Below are positions 44,812 through 51,941 of a stretch of 57,228 nt of DNA, piece by piece. Positions within the stretch are counted from its first letter, which is position 1. Every line of letters starts with the position of its first letter. Source of the DNA: Chloroflexota bacterium. GTDB taxonomy: Bacteria > Chloroflexota > Anaerolineae > Promineifilales > Promineifilaceae. The stretch lies in contig JAACFF010000002.1 in assembly GCA_009937635.1 (NCBI GenBank), positions 1-57,228 on the forward strand. Reading direction: 5' to 3'. The translations under genes were made by a program, and so were the position numbers. The notes beneath the pieces are model-generated. The model was given only the letters and a program-made list of their open reading frames with translations. It made no database searches and had not been told where the DNA came from.

Positions 44812-45078
44812 TTAGCCGGCCGTTACTTCCGGGAACAGGCTTAAGATATCATCTTCCTTTACGCCGGCATCGCCCAACGATTCTTCGTCCCCAAGGCGCT
44901 TGCCTGAAGAGCGGTGATCGAGCCGGTAGGTGATAGGATTAGCGCCCTGACTCGTCGGTAAACCCATTTTGCTCACCAAGGCCGGGATCAGGCGACGCAT
45001 GGGTACGTCATCGGGTAATTCTACCGGGGTTTTCTTTGATCCTGTGGGATCATAGATGATTACTTTTGTGCTTGCCAT
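44812..45078 (-). CDS. Ubiquitin-like beta-grasp protein
   Basis: This 88-residue protein has the ubiquitin/YukD pattern: first strand TKVIIYD, turn, second strand TPVELP, a helix PMRRLIPALVSKMG, ITYRLDH, and a final strand with DDILSLFPEV. It ends in TAG, a single terminal glycine rather than Gly-Gly, with no residues after it, so no processing would be needed to expose the glycine. A very strong ribosome site (GGAGGT, 9 bases before the ATG) suggests that it is made in excess, as expected of a modifier. Its place between the E1 and E2 genes supports a conjugated modifier. YukD proteins of ESX systems are the alternative, but no ESX gene is present. Confidence 0.82.
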   Translation of the reverse strand: MASTKVIIYDPTGSKKTPVELPDDVPMRRLIPALVSKMGLPTSQGANPITYRLDHRSSGKRLGDEESLGDAGVKEDDILSLFPEVTAG

Positions 45079-45225
45079 TTGAAAAAACCTCCATGGTTTA
45101 TTGTCATAATATCTACATTAATCAGTACGCACATTGATAATTTTAGTTGCGTTTAACACACCGTTCAGCAACTTCTCAAATAAAATGCAGTGGCCGTTTC
45201 GTTCTCTTTCAACTGAGCATACGAT

Positions 45226-46401
45226 CTACGAAAACTTTAAGAATGTCTCCTTGTCACCTGTCAATTCATAGTATACGCGTTCTTCCCCATTACGCGCACG
45301 AACAATATCCAGGGGCGGGATATCAACCTCGGCCAGGGTACGTTCTAAAAACGCCTCGTCACCTGTAATGCGATGGGTTAGGACCATGTCTCGGCGGCTC
45401 CCGCACGTCGGGCAAGTTGCACTGCTCTCAAACAATCTTGCCATCTTTTTGAAAACCGGTTCCTCTTCTTCACACTGAGCGCATCTCATCGCTACAACCA
45501 GTTCGCCACTGAATTCTAGCATAGCTTCAGGTCCAAGTCGCCCCCGAGCAATAGCTAGCAATTCAGCCAGAGTCGTCTTGTCCGAGCGCACCTGCGGCAA
45601 CTCGATGATGGGCTCCAGCCTGGAGTGGCTCATACACATCTCTTTTACCGGATATTCGGTTGTATAAACATCATTAGTCAGACCATTGATCATCATCGCT
45701 TTGCCCGACTGAACTTCCATATCATGAATCAGTTTAAGCGCTTCCTGGGTCTGAAAAGCAGCTACAATAGAGGCGCTGGTAGGCGTGGTTGCCACTTTAC
45801 CCATGAGCAGATTTTCACGTGCCAGGAGTGGGCATGAATAACGCAATCCAATCATCTGATAATCATGGTCTGTCAACGTGCATTCATAGCATGCTCCCTC
45901 ACCCGGCCAAAATACGCGCACAATACCCATCAGTTCCTGAATCGCGCCATCCACCCAGGGACGGCTGACCGCCCAGCTAAAACGATTGATAGATAGTCGA
46001 GCTTCGCGATTATCAAGGCAGCCGACGATCGCATCGATATGGCGGAAAACGCCCATTCCCATCTCGAAGTTGATATCACCATGCCACGCTTTTACATTGA
46101 CATCTGGATTCAAATCCTTGACGCCCGCGGCAGCTGCATCCACTTTGCGCTGGCCGTTGTTCTTCTCTCTGAACAACACAGAGCGGCTCAGATTGCTGTC
46201 TTCAATCGTATCAAAATCGGCAATCAGCAGGTTGCCAATGCCCATCAGGGCCAGGTTCTTGATAACTTCATTCCCTAACGCACCCGCGCCTACCACCAGG
46301 ACGGTCGCATCTCGTACGATATCCTGCCGCCACCAACTTATGTAGCCAAAGGTATGGTAACGATCTTTGTCGGGATCGGTTATTACAATCGTTTCAGTCA
46401 T
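45226..46401 (-). CDS. E1-like activating enzyme (ThiF/MoeB fold with zinc ribbon)
   Basis: This 391-residue protein has an adenylation domain with the nucleotide loop VVGAGALGN (38-43), the ADFDTIEDSNLSRS block (D62, N70, R73), K86 and CLDN (D130). It also has CYEC (171-174), SCPLL (C190, candidate thioester Cys) and PTSASIVAAFQTQEALKLI. The extra C-terminus carries a zinc ribbon (C307, C310, C330, C333) absent from plain ThiF/MoeB. It should adenylate the C-terminal Gly of the ubiquitin-like protein and pass it to the E2. GGAAG precedes the ATG. No thiamine or molybdopterin gene is near, which argues against a cofactor role. Confidence 0.88.
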   Translation of the reverse strand: MTETIVITDPDKDRYHTFGYISWWRQDIVRDATVLVVGAGALGNEVIKNLALMGIGNLLIADFDTIEDSNLSRSVLFREKNNGQRKVDAAAAGVKDLNPDVNVKAWHGDINFEMGMGVFRHIDAIVGCLDNREARLSINRFSWAVSRPWVDGAIQELMGIVRVFWPGEGACYECTLTDHDYQMIGLRYSCPLLARENLLMGKVATTPTSASIVAAFQTQEALKLIHDMEVQSGKAMMINGLTNDVYTTEYPVKEMCMSHSRLEPIIELPQVRSDKTTLAELLAIARGRLGPEAMLEFSGELVVAMRCAQCEEEEPVFKKMARLFESSATCPTCGSRRDMVLTHRITGDEAFLERTLAEVDIPPLDIVRARNGEERVYYELTGDKETFLKFS

Positions 46402-46519
46402 AATCTTCCAGTCTAAGTAAATCCTATTCAGTGTCGTTCACATCTTCAGACGCAAGCGGCCTAGGTCGTCGGCATCTATGGATGCCTGGCTACACACGCA
46501 GATTTCCAATCTACTGAGC

Positions 46520-47170
46520 CTAGCCAAACTTTGCAATAAAATTCTGCGTTACTACCAATGAGCCACTGGTATTATATGCGGCCCCAATTCCAACGTGCGA
46601 CCAAATCGGATTAAGCAAATTGCCACGATGGTTTGATATTCGGCGCGGCTGGTTCATGAATGCCCTATGGATCTCATAAATACCCTGGTCGCTGTGACTG
46701 GCCGGACCATAGACAATGCCTATATTTTCACCACAGGCAACGTAGCGAATACCTTGACCATCGATACGCTGTGCCACCTTAACACCCTCAGGAGATGTAT
46801 GCTCCACATATTGCCGTTTGAGCATGTCCGCCGAATGACCCCGCGCCACGGCTGCCAGTCCATCGTGCCATCGCAGATTCGGCCCGCCTAGCCAACGCGG
46901 TAAATGAACCTGACGGGCACTGTTGACCAAACCAAACATGAGCGTTTCCAACTCCGTCAGGTTAGGTTCTCCAGCTGGCTGTGGTGGCACAGGAGCAAGA
47001 TCCGCTTCAGTCACCTTTAACACAGATGAAGAACTTGGTGGCCTTGCAGGCGCGTCTGACGGCATATCCTCTATGCTAATCTGAATGACCGCTGGGGTTG
47101 GGGGTACTTCTTGCACTTCCTGCAAGACACGCTCAATATCTTCTTCGGTCAACTTCAGCCGATCACTCAT
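46520..47170 (-). CDS. CAP/SCP-domain protein without signal peptide (ubiquitin-like operon)
   Basis: The C-terminal part (about 70-216) is a CAP (SCP/PR-1) domain: LVNSARQ, VARGHSADMLKR (H112), VACGENIG (E148) and ISNHRGNLLNPIWSHVGIG (H181). CAP proteins are nearly always secreted, yet no signal peptide or TM helix is present here. The N-terminus instead has LKLTEEDI and later LKVTEADL, variants of the LRITEDDI motif in the RING-like protein, separated by a proline-rich linker. The role is unknown. Cytoplasmic location and the shared motif suggest that it docks to the same partner as the RING protein. Confidence 0.75.
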   Translation of the reverse strand: MSDRLKLTEEDIERVLQEVQEVPPTPAVIQISIEDMPSDAPARPPSSSSVLKVTEADLAPVPPQPAGEPNLTELETLMFGLVNSARQVHLPRWLGGPNLRWHDGLAAVARGHSADMLKRQYVEHTSPEGVKVAQRIDGQGIRYVACGENIGIVYGPASHSDQGIYEIHRAFMNQPRRISNHRGNLLNPIWSHVGIGAAYNTSGSLVVTQNFIAKFG

Positions 47171-47231
47171 AACGACGCGGGTTGGAAGGGTACCGGACCA
47201 GAGGACCCTTATCTTCTATCCTTCGTTGGAT

Positions 47232-48440
47232 TCAAACCGGCTTTAAGCTCCGGTAAAAAGGCAAGGAAAACTCCGTCCTGTCTGCATTGAGGGTGATAGA
47301 CTTACGTTCGATCTCGCCGTCTAGGTCGCGAGGCCAGGTGACATCCACGTCGTAAGTCAAGCCTGAATGTTCGGGGACGGGCAATTCGCAAACAAAGGTC
47401 CCTTCACGCGTCGTGGTACCGGCAACATGGCTCTTGATACCCTTGCAAGTCACTCGAACTTGCAGCCCATACAGTCCGGGGCCATCCGGGTATTCCTGCA
47501 CCTTAATTCGCAGTTTCGTGATCTTCATCGATTCGCGGCTGCGGGCGAATTTTTTGCGCACCGAATCCGCGAATGTAGATGCAGGGGCAACGGTTGCATT
47601 GGGTGTGACCACCCTCGTGGGTGTGACTTGCTGCCCAGCCTGATCGGCTGTTATTTGGATTGGCGCGCGGTGCCCAGAGCTTTGCTCCTCCGGAGTCAAA
47701 TCATCAAATGTTATGGTAATTGGATCACCGCGCGTGACGCCCGTCCAATCAACGCTTTCTTCTTCATCGATTTGCAGCGTGTCCTGCGCCACCTCCGGAT
47801 AGTTGACCGGTATCGGTGGTCTGTAGTGTGGAGGCAAAGGAGCTTCTGGATCTGAAGCCGCCATATCATCGAGCGAAGGCACCCTGTCGCTGCTCGTACC
47901 CGCCGCATACGCCAATTGCTTTCCCATCTTATCCCTTTCCGTGGCGCTGCGCTGAACCTGGTGGCGAATAAACGTGGCCGCACGTTTGAGCACCTGCCCA
48001 GCCGGACTATAAGCGTTCGGTGGCGCTGCGGGATCAAGCTGGTACAAAGGGTACCCGCTCTTCCAGGCAAATGCAGCCGTTGCCAAAGATTGCCATTGCA
48101 CACCCTCAGGAGGCTCATGCAGGTCACTAACGGCCGATGTGGCAGCCAAGGCAGCTACCTCTTCGCTATCGACCAATTCGCTTTCTTGCAACAAATCATA
48201 CAAGGCGATGCGCACCGCAATATCCTTCTCCATAAGCCTTTCAAAACTGTGTCGCGTAGGATCGTCCAGGAGATCAGAAGCGCGTAACAACGCCCTTGCC
48301 CGCGACTCAGTAAAGCTCGGCACGGGTTCGTCACTGCGATTGAGATCAGTCACCAGCCAACCAAGCAACTGGTTGGCAAAGAAATAAACATGAATCTGAT
48401 CAGGTAAAGATTGAATGAGTTCTAAAGCTGCATTCCGCAT
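47232..48440 (-). CDS. Unknown protein with helical N-terminus and C-terminal beta-sandwich
   Basis: In this 402-residue protein residues 1-170 are mostly helical (ELIQSLPDQIHVYFFANQLLGWLV, RIALYDLLQESELVDSEEVAAL). Residues 175-305 form a disordered, proline- and acid-rich linker. The last 95 residues look like an Ig/Cna-B-like beta-sandwich (TKLRIKVQEYPDGPGLYGLQVRVTCKG ... GLTYDVDVTWPRDLDGEIERKSI). I do not recognise a family or a catalytic motif. A good ribosome site (AGAGGT) precedes the ATG. Its place between the GTPase and the E1 cluster makes it a candidate adaptor or substrate of the conjugation system. Confidence 0.65.
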   Translation of the reverse strand: MRNAALELIQSLPDQIHVYFFANQLLGWLVTDLNRSDEPVPSFTESRARALLRASDLLDDPTRHSFERLMEKDIAVRIALYDLLQESELVDSEEVAALAATSAVSDLHEPPEGVQWQSLATAAFAWKSGYPLYQLDPAAPPNAYSPAGQVLKRAATFIRHQVQRSATERDKMGKQLAYAAGTSSDRVPSLDDMAASDPEAPLPPHYRPPIPVNYPEVAQDTLQIDEEESVDWTGVTRGDPITITFDDLTPEEQSSGHRAPIQITADQAGQQVTPTRVVTPNATVAPASTFADSVRKKFARSRESMKITKLRIKVQEYPDGPGLYGLQVRVTCKGIKSHVAGTTTREGTFVCELPVPEHSGLTYDVDVTWPRDLDGEIERKSITLNADRTEFSLPFYRSLKPV

Positions 48441-48503
48441 ACCGTGTACCTCTCATAGAGTGGTTGCCATCTGAACGATGGCAGCCACTCCCACATGACG
48501 AGC

Positions 48504-51158
48504 CTAGATGGCCAAGCTGATCTCTAGCTTGTGCAGCCCTTCCCAGGTACGCATTAGCTCTTCCAGGTCAGAGACGGACTCCAGATCGATCTCCATTGCC
48601 TTGCGCAATTCTTCGTCGTGCAAGTTGCGATCATGCTGTTTGAGCATCGGCTTCACCAGATAATTGATGAAATCTCGCTCCGCCTTCGTTGCTTCCAGCC
48701 AGAATAGACGGCGCAAGCGTGGCAGCAATTCATCGTCGCTGAACAGATCTTGCACAATATTGCCGAATATGCGATTTACCTTAACGGCTACTTCATCCAA
48801 CCGATCAGCATAGCTCGCTTCCAGGTCAGCCGGAGCTGATGCGGCTGCCTGTTCGCTCAAGAAGCTGATATCGAAGTCTGGCTGAGCCGGCTCGTCGAGA
48901 ATACTAATGTTGATCTCCTCTTCCGGCTCAAGGGCCGTTTCTTCCGCCGCCTGTGAATTGTTTGCTGGCGCAGGCATCATCGCTGCGATTTCTTCGCGAA
49001 CCGCTTCGGGACCATGCAAGGCCACGTCAAGCAACCGCTCGTTGGACGGCAAAGCTAGCTCTCGTTCTCCCGCCTCAAGACGTGCGTGGACAGAACGATC
49101 CGGTTTCATCAACTCGTACATCGTTGCTTGTTGGCACACGTGGCGGAAATTGCGCCCAATCCGTCCAATCAAGCTCTGGAAACCACCTGCCAGATCGAAG
49201 GGCTCATCAGCAATCTCCCCGGGAATCGTATAGCTATATTGCTGGTCATAGCTTGCCCGTTCCAGTCGCGAGTATATCTCATGCGCCTCAAGCGTCCGTT
49301 CCAGTTCGGCCGTCATGACCTCCGCCACCTCTGGCATGAACTTGGAAACCGATTCCTGCATAATCAACTCAACCTGGAACAAAATGCGTTTGATAGGAAT
49401 TTCAATCCCGCTCGTCCCCCAGATAAGGTTGTCATAGGTGACATCTCGATCATCCCAATATTCGGTGCCATAGCTCTCCAGAAGCGTTTCAACTTCGCGC
49501 TGGATAGAATCTTGCACCAGGCCCTGAACGCCGTTGAGCGTGGGGCGTAAGATGTCACGAAAACGTTCGTCGCTATTTGTGCGTGCGCTGAGTTCCAGCA
49601 GAGAATTGTGGAAAGCGCGCGGTAGATCCTTTTGCTGCCGGATCAACACATTTTCATAGCGCCGTTCCTGCAACTGTTCCCAATTATTGGCAAAAGGTGG
49701 CTGGACGCCGCGAGCTGCTAGCTGCTTTTCATAGTAATAACGCAGGGCTTGCAATGCGTTGCGAATACGGGTCGAAGCTTCGCGCAGTTGGCTGCGCACC
49801 CGCTGAGTCTTGATAAAATCCACCAACCGCTCACGCAGCAGCGGCACTTCGCTTAAGTTTAATAACGCCTGCTTTGTCTCTGGCGCAAAGGGGTCGCCCA
49901 GATCCACTGGTCCCAACTGATCCTTGAAAACTTTCAGCACGCGTTCCGTCTCGCTGGCAAATTCCGCAGGTGCGTTTTCCGGATCCTGCAAGTAAAGAGC
50001 GGGCGGTGCCATGATCAGGAAGTATGGCCTGTTGTGCCCGCGATCTTGATAACGCTCCCAATAGTTAGGGGCCACGTAACGGGTGACTTCCTTCACCTCC
50101 AGTTCCGCTTCCGGCAATCCGGAATTCAGACGATCGAAGGCCTGGCGGACATTGCCGCCATTCACAGCCAGGAATATCTTGGCTGCGGCCTCGTCCAGAT
50201 CGCCCCCTTGCAGTCCAAAGAGACGATTTTCCTTGATCCAGTTTACGGCCGAAAGCGACTTCATCTCATCTACACGCTGCCGTCCCGCATCCGTCACCAG
50301 GACGATCATCGCATCCTCACGCTTCATCTCTTCCAACGTGATCTCTTCGTGCAGCCGCATCCCGGCTCCAAGTCCCGGTACGTCGACAATACGCAAGAAA
50401 CCATTCATCAACAGATTAGGCACGCCGGTGCGCGGTTGGATGCGGAAAGTCGCCGCTTTGATTAACCGGATCTGGCGCTGGTTGCTGCCTTTAAAACCAT
50501 CCTCGCGCAGATGCTTTAGAGAACTTTCATCCTCCAGGGGAAGATTGAGCGGAGGTGGCGTTCCCGCCTTAAATAACTCCTTATTGTTCTCATATGAATG
50601 GATGCAATCGAGCAAGATCTCCAGATACTCGTCACGTTCCGTTTTAGCGGATTCCTTACTATCCTCAATCACAGCCTTGATATCTTCTTCAGCTTGCTCA
50701 CGCTCACCGCTGTTGGTGATATCAAAACCTTCCAGCTCCGCCAGTTGGCAAAGTCTTCGCACACGCTCGGCGAATTCATCTTTGCTCCAATAATCCAGAA
50801 CAAGAGATTCTGTCTCGCCTTCATTCGCCTCTTCAATATAGACGATAGTTCCCGTAACGGCCGTAACCGCGCCCGTCGGCAACAGGTTTCGACCCAGGAG
50901 ACCATTAATTAGCGTGCTCTTACCGACACCTGTGCCGCCAAAGAACACGAGGGTATACGTACGCTGACCCAATATCTTCTGCGCTTCATCAATGCTGAAC
51001 TGCGCATCCGGTACGGCGCGTATGAGGTAATCACGAGTACTATCAATCGATTGCTGCAACTCAACCCAGGTTTCCACCTGAGCTGGGCTAACATGGGGCA
51101 AGGTTTCTAACGATGCTTGCAGCTCTTCGTACTTGTCAACTTTCTTAGGGCTCATCAT
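48504..51158 (-). CDS. Dynamin-like large GTPase (first gene of ubiquitin-like operon)
   Basis: In this 884-residue protein the P-loop GGTGVGKSTLIN (74-85), a G2-like VTGT (101-104) and G3 DVPGLG (259-264) mark a dynamin-superfamily GTPase. The usual G4 N/TKxD is not clear (FLAVNGGN occupies that region). A large insert separates G2 and G3 (about 110-250). Long helices resembling a dynamin stalk follow (about 440-700), then an acidic linker near 740-775 and a helical end. No membrane helix is seen, so any membrane contact would be peripheral. AAAGGAAG precedes ATG 51158. A link between such GTPases and Ubl conjugation is unusual and rests here on gene order and direction. Confidence 0.8.
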   Translation of the reverse strand: MMSPKKVDKYEELQASLETLPHVSPAQVETWVELQQSIDSTRDYLIRAVPDAQFSIDEAQKILGQRTYTLVFFGGTGVGKSTLINGLLGRNLLPTGAVTAVTGTIVYIEEANEGETESLVLDYWSKDEFAERVRRLCQLAELEGFDITNSGEREQAEEDIKAVIEDSKESAKTERDEYLEILLDCIHSYENNKELFKAGTPPPLNLPLEDESSLKHLREDGFKGSNQRQIRLIKAATFRIQPRTGVPNLLMNGFLRIVDVPGLGAGMRLHEEITLEEMKREDAMIVLVTDAGRQRVDEMKSLSAVNWIKENRLFGLQGGDLDEAAAKIFLAVNGGNVRQAFDRLNSGLPEAELEVKEVTRYVAPNYWERYQDRGHNRPYFLIMAPPALYLQDPENAPAEFASETERVLKVFKDQLGPVDLGDPFAPETKQALLNLSEVPLLRERLVDFIKTQRVRSQLREASTRIRNALQALRYYYEKQLAARGVQPPFANNWEQLQERRYENVLIRQQKDLPRAFHNSLLELSARTNSDERFRDILRPTLNGVQGLVQDSIQREVETLLESYGTEYWDDRDVTYDNLIWGTSGIEIPIKRILFQVELIMQESVSKFMPEVAEVMTAELERTLEAHEIYSRLERASYDQQYSYTIPGEIADEPFDLAGGFQSLIGRIGRNFRHVCQQATMYELMKPDRSVHARLEAGERELALPSNERLLDVALHGPEAVREEIAAMMPAPANNSQAAEETALEPEEEINISILDEPAQPDFDISFLSEQAAASAPADLEASYADRLDEVAVKVNRIFGNIVQDLFSDDELLPRLRRLFWLEATKAERDFINYLVKPMLKQHDRNLHDEELRKAMEIDLESVSDLEELMRTWEGLHKLEISLAI

Positions 51159-51216
51159 GAACTTCCTTTAGTTTTATTAATTAAGTATTGCTTCTTATTG
51201 ATTTTACAGATCGTTT

Positions 51217-51246
51217 TCCATAGGCATATGATAGCAAATGTGTCAA
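51217..51246 (-). promoter_or_regulatory. Candidate promoter of the ubiquitin-like operon
   Basis: On the minus strand a perfect -35 TTGACA (51241-51246) is followed after 18 bases by TATGGA (51217-51222). It lies about 60 bases before the GTPase start. The -10 is weak, so regulated or low expression is possible. The rest of 51159-51371 is A/T-rich and has no gene. Confidence 0.45.
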
Positions 51247-51371
51247 TCCTCCTACACATACATCACTACGCAGGCATTAGAAAAAGGTTGCAAAAAAATT
51301 CTACGCTTGATTTAACGTTGCAAATATGATACGCTTCCCCGTGACGCAGTGCGTCATAGACGGGTATAGGT

Positions 51372-51941
51372 ATGATATATCAACAGCAAGACACGACATT
51401 TCACTCCGCTGCAGGCCACTTGATTCACGTTCGCCGCCTGCAATTTGACGACGCACCCCTGTTGGTAGATATCTTTGAACACATGACCTCCGACAGCCGT
51501 TACCGGCGTTTTCACCAAACCCTAGATCATGTAAGCGCCAGCCGTATGCAACAGGAAGCATTACAAATAGCCCACGCTGATCCGGAGAAAAATCGCTGCC
51601 TCATCGCTTTTACTGATTTGCCCGGACGCTCTGGTATGCCCATCGGCGCGGTACGCTTCGTATATACTGGGCCGCAAGAGGCTGAGGTAGCCATCTCAAT
51701 TCGTGATGATTTTCAGAATATGGGCATTGGCACTCAACTGATGCAACTATTAGCCGAAGAAGCCCGCATGATGGGCTTCAGCCGTCTGACTGCCGACATC
51801 CAGAATGATAACCTAGCCATCTGGCATGTATTCAAAAGTCTTCCATATCCTGTGCATCGATCTCCCGATGGCAGTTTCTCCACTATAGTTATAACGCTTA
51901 CCCCGCAGAACGCGGGATCTAGCTCAAATTCGACAGGATAA
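51372..51941 (+). CDS. GNAT family N-acetyltransferase
   Basis: This 189-residue protein has the GNAT fold with acetyl-CoA-binding motif A as DDFQNMGIGTQLMQLLAEEARMMGF (about 112-137), preceded by the AEVAISI strand. Motif B residues follow (LTADIQNDN). The N-terminal IHVRRLQFDDAPLLVDIFEHMTSDSRYRRFH resembles the GNAT domain found in larger acyl-CoA synthetase-linked protein acetyltransferases, but no such domain is attached. The substrate is unknown. Its 3' end overlaps the convergent hydantoinase gene by 23 bases. Confidence 0.85.
   Translation: MIYQQQDTTFHSAAGHLIHVRRLQFDDAPLLVDIFEHMTSDSRYRRFHQTLDHVSASRMQQEALQIAHADPEKNRCLIAFTDLPGRSGMPIGAVRFVYTGPQEAEVAISIRDDFQNMGIGTQLMQLLAEEARMMGFSRLTADIQNDNLAIWHVFKSLPYPVHRSPDGSFSTIVITLTPQNAGSSSNSTG

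Noticed and set aside
44812-45078. YukD/EsaB component of a type VII secretion system
   Set aside because: No WXG100, EccC/FtsK-type ATPase or other ESX gene is present; the E1 and E2 neighbours point to a conjugated modifier.
45226-46401. ThiF or MoeB cofactor-sulfur enzyme
   Set aside because: No thiamine or molybdopterin gene is nearby, and the C-terminal zinc ribbon and the E2 neighbour favour an E1 of a ubiquitin-like system.
50083-50793. Long open frame opposite the GTPase gene
   Set aside because: Serine/arginine-rich antisense shadow with no domain; the opposite strand encodes a clear GTPase with G motifs.
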